NCBI GenBank assembly: GCA_046734795.1
Contig: JBKPRX010000177.1
Span: forward strand, 1-7,396
From: JBKPRX01 sp046734795
Lineage (GTDB): Bacteria; Actinomycetota; Thermoleophilia; Gaiellales; Gaiellaceae
Direction of reading: 5' to 3'
Length of the DNA: 7,396 nucleotides
A program made the translations under genes and the position numbers. The notes beneath the pieces are model-generated. The model did no database searches. It saw only the letters and a list, made by a program, of their open reading frames with translations, and had not been told where the DNA came from. This document shows positions 1-7,396 of this stretch, piece after piece. Each line of letters opens with the position of its first letter. Within the stretch, counting starts at the first letter, position 1.

Positions 1-764
1 TCGTACCGCCGCCCCATCGCGCGCAGCACGCCGTCGTCACCCGACTGCAGCGGGACATGCAGGTGCCGCGCGACGTTCGGCGTTTCGCGCAGCGCAGAAA
101 CGAGCTCAGCGTTCACGTGGTTGACCTCGATCGAAGAGAGCCGCAGACGCCGCAGTCCTCCGACCTCGCCCGCCGCGCGCACGAGTCGCGGCAAGTCGTA
201 TCGCGCGGCGCGGTCGCGATAGCAACCGAGATTGATGCCGGTCAACACGACCTCGCGATGACCTTCGCCGACGCGCCGACGGATCTCTCGGAGGACGCCG
301 TCGGCCGGTCGGCTTCGCGACGGCCCGCGAACGAGCGGCACGACGCAGAAGCCGCACGAGAAGCTGCAGCCGTCCTGGATCCTCACGAAGGCGCGGACAC
401 GGTCGAGCTGCGCCGGCGCCTGCACGCAACCGATCGCACCGACGTCGCCCGCGACGAAGTCGGCGGTCTCCTCGCTACGTCGCGCGACGACGACGACGTT
501 CGGCGCACGCTCTGCGAATCCGTTCGCCGCGAGATTCGCGCCACAGCCCGTGACGTACACACGTCCGTGCGACCGCGCGGCGCGCGCGACCGCCTTCCGG
601 GATTTCGCAAGGCCCTCGTTCGTCACGCAGCACGTGTTCACGACGGCCACGTCGGCGCCCCCTTCGCGCTCCTGGTGGCCGTCGCGGAGCAGCCGCTCGC
701 GCACGTCTTGCGCGTCCGAGTGCGACACCTTGCAGCCGAGGAACTGGACCGAGAACGTCGCCAT
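1..764 (-). CDS. mtaB: tRNA t6A37 methylthiotransferase MtaB, N-terminal part (3' end cut by window edge)
   Basis: Radical-SAM methylthiotransferase expected to convert t6A to ms2t6A at position 37 of tRNAs reading ANN codons, stabilising codon pairing in the cytoplasm. The first 254 residues are visible. The N-terminal MTTase domain has its three cluster cysteines at C11 (FLGCKV), C45 (NTCCVT) and C74 (VTGCGA). The radical-SAM core opens with IQDGCSFSCGFC, giving the CxxxCxxC cysteines C133, C137 and C140, followed by VVPLVRG and later LTGINLG, LSSIEVN and HVPLQSGDD, all typical of this family. The remaining radical-SAM part and any TRAM domain lie outside the window. The ATG is chosen because the prmA TAG stop is in the same frame 18 bases upstream, so no earlier start exists. 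No Shine-Dalgarno site is seen. The sister enzymes MiaB and RimO are less likely, since GCKV, the NTCxVT spacing and the position after prmA favour MtaB. Confidence 0.9.
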   Translation of the reverse strand, partial: MATFSVQFLGCKVSHSDAQDVRERLLRDGHQEREGGADVAVVNTCCVTNEGLAKSRKAVARAARSHGRVYVTGCGANLAANGFAERAPNVVVVARRSEETADFVAGDVGAIGCVQAPAQLDRVRAFVRIQDGCSFSCGFCVVPLVRGPSRSRPADGVLREIRRRVGEGHREVVLTGINLGCYRDRAARYDLPRLVRAAGEVGGLRRLRLSSIEVNHVNAELVSALRETPNVARHLHVPLQSGDDGVLRAMGRRY

Positions 765-779
765 GCGGCGCGCGAAAGC

Positions 780-1517
780 CTAACCGCGCTCGTAGAGGTC
801 CGCGGCCCAGCCGCCTTCGAGCTTCCGCTCGACCTGCCGCCAACCCGGCGCGCGCGGCCGGTCCGACTCCAGATATCCGGACACGATCACCAAGGATCCG
901 GGAACCGTCGGCAGCAGCTCTTCCGCTGTTGCGAGCGCGATGTTCGCAACGACGAGCTCGTGTTCCGGCAGCGCGTCGACGAGCGCGTCGACCTGTCGCG
1001 CGTCCACGTCGACGCCGTTTCGCGTCGCGTTCGCGGCCGTCGCCTCGACGGCGGCCTGCTCGAGATCGACAGCGACGACCGGCGCAAAGCCGAGCTTGGC
1101 CGCCGCAATCGAGATCACGCCCGAGCCGCAGCCGACGTCCAGCAAGCTCGTGCTGGGCAGCGTCTGCAGGAGCTCGATGCAGAGCCGGGTCGTGGCGTGT
1201 CCGCCCGTGCCGAACGCGCGGCCCGGCTCGATCACGACCGGAATCGCGCCGGCGTCCGGCTCAAGCCAGGGCGGCCCGATCCACAGCGCGCCGACGCGTA
1301 CCGGCTGGTGAAAGCGGCGCCATTCCTCTTCCCAGCCGAGCTGGACTTCGTTGCTGCGCGTGCGGCCGAACACGTGCCAGAGCTGCTCCTCGCCCGCGGG
1401 GTCGGTGTACGCGGCGAGCTCGATGCCGTCGGAGTGCTCGACCTCCTCGAAGCCGTCCGGAAAGAGCTCGACCATCTGCGCTCGCGCTTCCTCGACGCGC
1501 TCCAGAGGAACTTCCAC
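780..1517 (-). CDS. prmA: Ribosomal protein L11 methyltransferase PrmA
   Basis: SAM-dependent methyltransferase that methylates ribosomal protein L11. From the GTG used here the protein has 245 residues, close to the compact Thermus form (about 254) and shorter than the E. coli enzyme (293). Seen in order: a short substrate-recognition domain (about 1-55); a linker with WRRFHQPVRVG; IEPGRAFGTGGHATT (96-110), the PrmA signature; the SAM-binding loop LLDVGCGSG (125-133); an acidic residue D151 after the next strand; and VVANIAL (189-195), matching the catalytic-region N-I motif of the family. The start is uncertain. There is no ATG or TTG nearby; GTG at 1517 is the first standard start but removes most of the first beta strand (RRVSVEVP) and has no Shine-Dalgarno site. 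A CTG at 1541 overlaps the dnaJ stop as CTGA, has GAAGGG nine bases upstream, and would give 253 residues. The identity is firm; the start is not. Confidence 0.93.
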   Translation of the reverse strand: MEVPLERVEEARAQMVELFPDGFEEVEHSDGIELAAYTDPAGEEQLWHVFGRTRSNEVQLGWEEEWRRFHQPVRVGALWIGPPWLEPDAGAIPVVIEPGRAFGTGGHATTRLCIELLQTLPSTSLLDVGCGSGVISIAAAKLGFAPVVAVDLEQAAVEATAANATRNGVDVDARQVDALVDALPEHELVVANIALATAEELLPTVPGSLVIVSGYLESDRPRAPGWRQVERKLEGGWAADLYERG

Positions 1518-1537
1518 TGAGACGCGTCGGAGATTCG

Positions 1538-2662
1538 TCAGGAGAACGCGCCCTTCAACTTCTCGAAGAAGCCTTCGCGCTCGCCGTCCGAGGCGTACGT
1601 CGTCTCGTCGGCGCTCTGCTCGAACTGTTGGAGCAGGTTTCGCTGTTCGTCCGACAGCCTGCGCGGCACGACGACGTTGACGAGCACTCGGTGGTCGCCG
1701 CGACGGAAACTCTCGAGCGAGGGCATCCCCTGGCCGCGCAGCACGTAGACCTTGCCCGGCTGCGTCCCCGGCTCCAGCGTCAGCTCGTGGTCGCCGCGAA
1801 GCGTCGGGATCGTCAGCGTCGTTCCGAGTGCGGCTTGCGTGATCGTCAGATCGACCTGCGAATAGATGTCGTCGCCTTCGCGCACGAAGCGCGGGTCGGG
1901 GCGAACCCGCACCTGCACGTACGCGTCGCCTGCGCGTGCGCCGATGGAGCCTGCGTGGCCAAAGCCGGCGAGCCGGATCCGCTGGCCGTCGTGAATGCCC
2001 GCGGGGATGTCGACGTCGAGCCCACGCACCTGAACCGTCCGTCCGCCGCCGTGACATTCGCTGCACGGTTGCTCGATCTTCCTCCCGTCGCCGCCGCAGG
2101 TGCCGCACGTTTGCGTGCGCACGAACTCGCCGAAGAGGCTTCGCGACACATGCTGGAGCCGGCCGGCGCCGCCGCACGTCGGGCAGACGCTGATCGTGCT
2201 GCCCGGCTCGGCACCGTCGCCGCCGCAGCGCTCGCACATAACCGCGGCTTCGAAGTCCACGCGCCGCCGCACGCCCTCCGCTGCTTCGGTCAGCTCGATC
2301 TCGACCTGCGCGACGACGTCTGCGCCCCGCGCTCCGCGCCGGCCCCCCGCTCCGCCGAAGATCTCGTCGCCGAAGAACGCGGAGAAGAGGTCGGAGATGC
2401 TGCCGAAGTCGACGGTCGAGTTGAAGCCGCCACTTCGGAGACCGGCGTGGCCGTACCGGTCATAGAGCTGCCGCGTCTCGGCCTTCGAGAGCACCTCGTA
2501 TGCCTCGACGACCTTCTTGAAGCGCTCCTCCGCGTCGGGAGCGTCCGAGACGTCCGGATGCAGCTCACGCGCGAGCTGCCGGAAGGCCTTCTTGATCTCT
2601 GTGTCGCTCGCGTCGCGGGCGACGCCGAGGAGCTCGTAGTAGTCCTGCTCCGCTGTCGCCAT
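1538..2662 (-). CDS. dnaJ: Chaperone protein DnaJ (Hsp40), type I
   Basis: Co-chaperone that delivers unfolded clients to DnaK and stimulates its ATPase. At 374 residues it has the usual length and full type I layout. The J domain (about 6-71) carries the essential HPD at 35-37. A short Gly/Phe-rich linker follows (about 78-113, with FGSISDLFSAFFGDEIFGG). The zinc-finger domain has four CxxCxGxG-type repeats with cysteine pairs at 143/146, 160/163, 186/189 and 200/203; the last repeat reads CSECHGGG. The C-terminal substrate-binding domains run to the end (VDLTITQAALGTT, LEPGTQPGKVYVLRGQGMP, GDHRVLVNVVVP). The ATG lies 25 bases after the hrcA stop, and YYELLGV follows at the right distance. 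There is no clear Shine-Dalgarno site. No dnaK or grpE lies beside it, so its DnaK partner must be encoded elsewhere; in actinobacteria this hrcA-linked copy is often a second DnaJ (DnaJ2). Confidence 0.97.
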   Translation of the reverse strand: MATAEQDYYELLGVARDASDTEIKKAFRQLARELHPDVSDAPDAEERFKKVVEAYEVLSKAETRQLYDRYGHAGLRSGGFNSTVDFGSISDLFSAFFGDEIFGGAGGRRGARGADVVAQVEIELTEAAEGVRRRVDFEAAVMCERCGGDGAEPGSTISVCPTCGGAGRLQHVSRSLFGEFVRTQTCGTCGGDGRKIEQPCSECHGGGRTVQVRGLDVDIPAGIHDGQRIRLAGFGHAGSIGARAGDAYVQVRVRPDPRFVREGDDIYSQVDLTITQAALGTTLTIPTLRGDHELTLEPGTQPGKVYVLRGQGMPSLESFRRGDHRVLVNVVVPRRLSDEQRNLLQQFEQSADETTYASDGEREGFFEKLKGAFS

Positions 2663-2687
2663 CGTCGCCGAGAGCGTACCGGCGAGG

Positions 2688-3731
2688 TCAGTCCTCTTCG
2701 AACACGGACTCGACGAAACGCGAGAGCTCGGTCGCGGCCGAGCGCACGGATCGGATCGCCTTGTCGTAGTCCATCCGTACGGGTCCCATCAACGAGACGG
2801 CGCCGAGCGAGCGATGGACGAGTCCGTAACAGGCACCGACGAGCGCGACGTTGTGCAGCGCGAAGCCCTCGAGCTCGTGGCCGAGACGGACGAACGGACG
2901 CCGCGGGTCGCGTGACTCGCCGAGCACCTCGAGCACCTCTGCGCGTTTCTCGAGGAGCGAGATCACGCGGCCGTACGACGCGATCTCCTCGCCGCGGAGC
3001 TCGTCGAGGAGCTCGGCCGCCCCACCGACGTAGAGCTGTTGCTCGCTCGCGAGCAGATCGTCGAACGCAGGTTGAAGCGTCTGCAGAAACTCGCGCTCGG
3101 TGTGCGAGAGCCCCGGATCCTCGAACCTCCGGCGCAGGAGCGCACTACCGAGGTGAAGACCGACGACGGTCTCTTGGAGATATTCCGCAGCCCACGTCGC
3201 AAGGCCCGGGTCGACCGCGTCGGCGAAGTGCACGACGTGCTTCGACACGCCGCCGGTGGAAGTGATCACGACCGCCATCACGACCTGCGGCTGGAGCCTC
3301 AGGACCTCCACGTGCTTCACCGTCGTCGACCGAAGCGGTGGCGCAGAGACGAGCGCGAGTAGGCGGTTGACTTGCGAGAGCATCTCTGTCGTTGCTTGCA
3401 GCGCCGACTCGATCTCGCTGCGCGTCGCCCGGAGGTCGAGCGGGAACGCGCCTTCGTCCGGCTCGGCGCGTTCGAGGAGCGCGTCTGCGTAGTAGCGGTA
3501 GCCGGTCTCGGTCGGCACGCGCCCGGCAGATGTGTGCGGGTGCGTCAGCAAACCGCGTTCCTCGAGCGTGGCGAGCTCGCCGCGCACGGTCGACGAGGAC
3601 ACGGACATCGCGGAGCGCTCGACGAGCGCCTTCGAGCCGACAGGTTGGCCGGTAGTGACGTATTCCTCGACGACGCGCCGGAGGATCTCGCGCTGGCGCG
3701 GTGTCAGGAGATCCGCGGCGGATTCGGTCAT
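2688..3731 (-). CDS. hrcA: Heat-inducible transcription repressor HrcA
   Basis: Repressor of class I heat-shock genes, normally binding the CIRCE inverted repeat and depending on GroEL for activity. The 347-residue length is usual. The N-terminal winged-helix region (about 9-80) contains LTPRQREILRRVVEEY, TGQPVGSKAL, SSSTVRGELATLEERGLL and the hallmark HTSAGRVPTETGYRYY (66-81). The remainder is the dimerisation and inserted GAF-like region, ending with GPVRMDYDKAIRSVRSAATELSRF. The ATG start is supported by the protein beginning just before the DNA-binding domain and by a -10-like TAAAAT nine bases upstream. A 52-bp gap separates it from hemW, the largest in the window, so it may start its own transcript with dnaJ. 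No CIRCE element is visible upstream, so autoregulation through the classical operator is not supported here. Confidence 0.97.
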   Translation of the reverse strand: MTESAADLLTPRQREILRRVVEEYVTTGQPVGSKALVERSAMSVSSSTVRGELATLEERGLLTHPHTSAGRVPTETGYRYYADALLERAEPDEGAFPLDLRATRSEIESALQATTEMLSQVNRLLALVSAPPLRSTTVKHVEVLRLQPQVVMAVVITSTGGVSKHVVHFADAVDPGLATWAAEYLQETVVGLHLGSALLRRRFEDPGLSHTEREFLQTLQPAFDDLLASEQQLYVGGAAELLDELRGEEIASYGRVISLLEKRAEVLEVLGESRDPRRPFVRLGHELEGFALHNVALVGACYGLVHRSLGAVSLMGPVRMDYDKAIRSVRSAATELSRFVESVFEED

Positions 3732-3740
3732 TTGCAGCGA

Positions 3741-3746
3741 ATTTTA
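3741..3746 (-). promoter_or_regulatory. Candidate -10 box (TAAAAT) for hrcA
   Basis: On the minus strand TAAAAT matches five of six bases of the TATAAT consensus and stands out as an AT island in a GC-rich gap. It ends nine bases before the hrcA ATG, so transcription would begin about two to three bases before the start codon, giving a nearly leaderless mRNA, as is common in actinobacteria. No convincing -35 hexamer is seen at 16-18 bases upstream (GTCGCA is the nearest, three of six). The role is inferred. Confidence 0.45.
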
Positions 3747-3764
3747 CCGCGCGATCCGCAGGTG

Positions 3765-3782
3765 CGACCGGGATTCCGGTCG
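3765..3782 (-). repeat. Perfect inverted repeat in the hemW-hrcA gap
   Basis: The minus strand reads CGACCGG, a 4-base loop AATC, then CCGGTCG: a perfect 7-bp stem. It begins two bases after the hemW stop codon and lies 33 bases upstream of the hrcA ATG, about where a -35 region or an operator would sit. No run of T follows it, so a strong intrinsic terminator is unlikely. It could be a weak attenuator, an mRNA 3'-end stabiliser, an operator half-site pair, or chance in GC-rich DNA. Confidence 0.5.
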
Positions 3783-3783
3783 G

Positions 3784-4895
3784 CTACGCAAGCAGTTGAG
3801 CCGTCACGGCGTCACCAAGGAAGCGGCCGCGCTCCGACAAAGCGAGCTCACCCGCGGCGTGAGACAGGAGACCGAGACGCTCGAGGCGGGCGACCTCGGT
3901 CCCGTCGAGCGCACCGTCGAGACTGGCGAGTGCGAGCGGCTCGTCGAGGCGGAGACCGAGCATCACGCGCTCGCGAAGCCGGACGTCCGGGTCGAGCGAT
4001 TCGAACTCGCGCTCGGGCCGCGTGCCGCTCGTCAGCGAGTCGATGTAGCCGCGGAGGCTCGGCGTGTTCCGCCAGCGCCTTCCTTGAATTGTCGAAACCG
4101 CGCCCACGCCGATGCCCAAGTAGTCGCGGCCGAGCCAGTACGCGAGGTTGTGCTGGGAGCGGAGGTCGCGTCCGGCGACGTCGGCTGCCGGTGAGCGGCA
4201 GAAGTTCGCCGTCTCGTACCACCGGTAACCGGCGGCTGTCAGCCGCTCGACGACCCGCTCGAAGTAGTCCTCCATCGCCTCGCTCTGACGTTCGAGCTCG
4301 TCTGCGTGAGCATGCGTGAAGCGCGTCCCCGGCTTTGCCTCGAGCTCGTAGCACGAGACGTGCTCCGGTCCGAGCGCGAGCGCTTCACCGAGGTCGGCGT
4401 CGAGATCGGAGGCGCTCTGCCCCGGGATTCCGTACAGAAGGTCGAGCGAGATGTTGTCAAAATTGGCATCACGCAGAGTGTGCACGGCGCGTCGGACGGC
4501 GGCCGGCGTCGCGCGCCGCTCGAGGACGTCGAGCAAGTGCGGCTGGAAGCTCTGCGCCCCGAGCGAGATGCGCGTCACACCCGCGTCGCGCAAGACGCGT
4601 GCGAGCTCCGGCGTGACCGTCTCGGGGTTCGCCTCGACGGTCACCTCGCGCGCGGGAGGCAAGACACGCAACAGCCGCACGAGGGGCTCGAGCTCCGTGA
4701 AGGTGGGCGTCCCACCGCCGAGGAAGACCGTTTCGACCTCTGCCGCCAGTCGTTCCTGGTCGAGCGCAAGCTCGGCGAGCAGCGCATCGACATACCGCAC
4801 GTGCTGCTCCGAGCGGCCGGTGACGGTGACGAAGTCGCAGTAGCCGCAGCGATGCGCGCAGAACGGAAGGTGCACGTAGAGGTGCCGCGCGCCTG

Positions 4896-4899
<4 letters not shown>
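3784..4899 (-). CDS. hemW: Heme chaperone HemW (radical SAM, HemN-like)
   Basis: Radical-SAM family protein that binds heme and passes it to target proteins; it was long misnamed as oxygen-independent coproporphyrinogen III oxidase. From the GTG the protein has 371 residues. HLPFCAHRCGYCDF gives cluster cysteines C14, C18 and C21, followed by DF and not the fourth cysteine (CxxxCxxCxC) of true HemN, which favours HemW. SAM-binding GGGTPT is at 61-66, EANPET at 89-94, SLGAQSF at 112-118, and the HemW-type HNLAYW motif at 250-255. Between the YETANF segment and HNLAYW there is a stretch of roughly 16 residues that looks somewhat longer than in typical members. The GTG start overlaps the lepA stop as GTGA, suggesting translational coupling. 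The reading frame stays open upstream to an ATG at 5043, but that extension is Arg-rich shadow sequence inside lepA and lacks family motifs. Confidence 0.95.
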
Positions 4900-6686
<1,787 letters not shown>

Positions 6687-6688
6687 GG

Positions 6689-6714
6689 GCTGCGCGCGAT
6701 GGTACTGGCGCAGC
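6689..6714 (-). repeat. Inverted repeat just before lepA
   Basis: In the 39-bp murJ-lepA gap the minus strand reads GCTGCGC, a 12-base loop, then GCGCAGC, a perfect 7-bp stem ending two bases before the lepA ATG. If it folds in the mRNA it would cover the area where a ribosome binding site normally lies. No T run follows, so it does not look like a terminator. Such repeats also arise by chance in GC-rich DNA. Confidence 0.3.
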
Positions 6715-6725
6715 AGGCGCGAGCA

Positions 6726-7396
6726 CTAACCGCGTTCGGCGGACCCGCGGAACCGATCGCGGAGCGCGAGGAGCGTGTTGAGCTCGCGGACACGCAGCAG
6801 CCGGCAGGCAAAGAGGTACGTGCCGGTCGCCGCGACAAGCGCGAGGCCGAGCGAGACGATCTGGCCTGCGAGGCTCCGACCCAGCGCGTCGTCCAGGGGA
6901 CGCCAGATCCCATAGGAGACGACGGCCACGGCGCAACCGGCCGCCGAGATGCGCGCGACGGACCCCACGATGCGGTTCCCGTCCAGGTGTCCGATCCTCC
7001 GGCGCAGCAGGTACACCAGAGCCGCGGTCCCACCGATGTTGACGAGCGCGGTTGCGAGCGCGATGCCCCAAACGCCGACGCGATAGAAGGCGAAGTCGAG
7101 GGCCACGTTGAGCCCGAGGTTGAGGAGCGCCACCTGCGTCGGAATCCAGTTCGACCGCAGCGAGAAGAACGCGCGGTTCAGCATCAGCATCGCTCCGTTG
7201 AAGACAAGACCCGCGCTGAACGCGGCGAGCGCACCGGCGACGACGGGCGTCTGCGGCGGCCTGAACTCGCCCCGCTGGAAGAGCACGCGCACGATCGGCT
7301 CCGCGAGCACGGCCGCCACGACTGCGGCAGGCACGAGGAGAAACGCAATCTGCCGGAGTCCGGCGCTAACCGTGTTGCGGAAGCTCGACATGTCGC
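6726..7396 (-). CDS. murJ: Lipid II flippase MurJ (MviN), C-terminal part (5' end beyond window)
   Basis: Integral inner-membrane protein of the MOP superfamily that moves lipid II across the membrane for peptidoglycan synthesis. The frame is open to the right edge, so the ATG at 7391 is an internal Met and not the likely start. About 222 C-terminal residues are visible. Counting from that Met, hydrophobic segments lie near 14-30, 49-72, 83-103, 107-129, 146-163 and 176-196, consistent with the last six of the usual 14 helices. Family-like motifs include AEPIVRVLFQRGEF (30-43), LNRAFFSLRSNWIP and LNVALDFAFYRVGVWGIALAT. The tail after the last helix is short and basic (RDRFRGSAERG). Another MOP flippase (polysaccharide exporter) is possible from a fragment, but the EPIVRVLFQRGxF motif favours MurJ. 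It precedes lepA by 39 bases with no visible terminator, so cotranscription is likely. Confidence 0.88.
   Translation of the reverse strand, partial: DMSSFRNTVSAGLRQIAFLLVPAAVVAAVLAEPIVRVLFQRGEFRPPQTPVVAGALAAFSAGLVFNGAMLMLNRAFFSLRSNWIPTQVALLNLGLNVALDFAFYRVGVWGIALATALVNIGGTAALVYLLRRRIGHLDGNRIVGSVARISAAGCAVAVVSYGIWRPLDDALGRSLAGQIVSLGLALVAATGTYLFACRLLRVRELNTLLALRDRFRGSAERG

Noticed and set aside
1432..1440. GAGTGCTCG, resembling a CIRCE right arm
   Set aside because: Seven of nine bases, but within prmA coding sequence and without a TTAGCACTC left arm at the 9-base spacing.
57..1520. A 487-codon open frame on the plus strand antisense to mtaB and prmA
   Set aside because: Low-complexity Arg/Ala/Asp composition and no recognisable motif; it mirrors the codon structure of the minus-strand genes.
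1538..1560. Programmed frameshift joining DnaJ to PrmA at the dnaJ stop
   Set aside because: A -1 shift would be needed, and there is no X XXY YYZ slippery sequence before the TGA. The GAAGGG upstream is better explained as a possible initiation signal.
1518..2237. Upstream extension of the prmA frame through dnaJ to an ATG at 2237
   Set aside because: The extension lies in a shadow frame of dnaJ, with Arg-rich composition and no motif.
929..3265. A 778-codon open frame on the plus strand across prmA, dnaJ and hrcA
   Set aside because: It is antisense to three clearly recognised genes, is extremely rich in Arg/Ala with no domain motif, and long antisense frames are expected in GC-rich coding DNA.

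Overview
The window is an ordinary, densely packed piece of bacterial housekeeping chromosome with very high GC (about two thirds by eye). All seven genes lie on the minus strand. The gene set and protein style suggest a high-GC actinobacterial lineage. A member of Thermoleophilia (Gaiellales/Solirubrobacterales type) is my best guess: HrcA is paired with a DnaJ without GrpE and DnaK between them, and the cluster is lepA-hemW-hrcA-dnaJ-prmA-mtaB. This placement is inference, not proof.

In the direction of transcription (right to left) the layout is: the C-terminal part of murJ (lipid II flippase; its 5' end lies outside the window); lepA (elongation factor 4); hemW (radical-SAM heme chaperone), whose GTG start overlaps the lepA stop as GTGA; a 52-bp gap with a perfect 7-bp inverted repeat and a good -10-like box; hrcA (heat-shock repressor); dnaJ (Hsp40 co-chaperone); prmA (ribosomal protein L11 methyltransferase), which has no ATG start; and the first 254 codons of mtaB (tRNA methylthiotransferase), which runs off the left edge. 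The longest gap between genes is 52 bp, so there is no large non-coding stretch.

The genes cover translation quality (LepA, PrmA, MtaB), protein folding and its stress control (HrcA, DnaJ), heme delivery (HemW) and cell-wall precursor export (MurJ). Close spacing and overlaps suggest one long transcript, with a likely extra promoter just before hrcA.

I found no mobile element, CRISPR array, RNA gene, phage remnant or defence system, and nothing I would call a new biological system. The points worth checking are small ones: the start codon of prmA, a near-leaderless promoter and inverted repeat before hrcA without a CIRCE operator, a recurring TANNNT box a few bases before several starts combined with weak or absent Shine-Dalgarno sites, and the absence of rsmE, grpE and dnaK from positions where many related clusters carry them.
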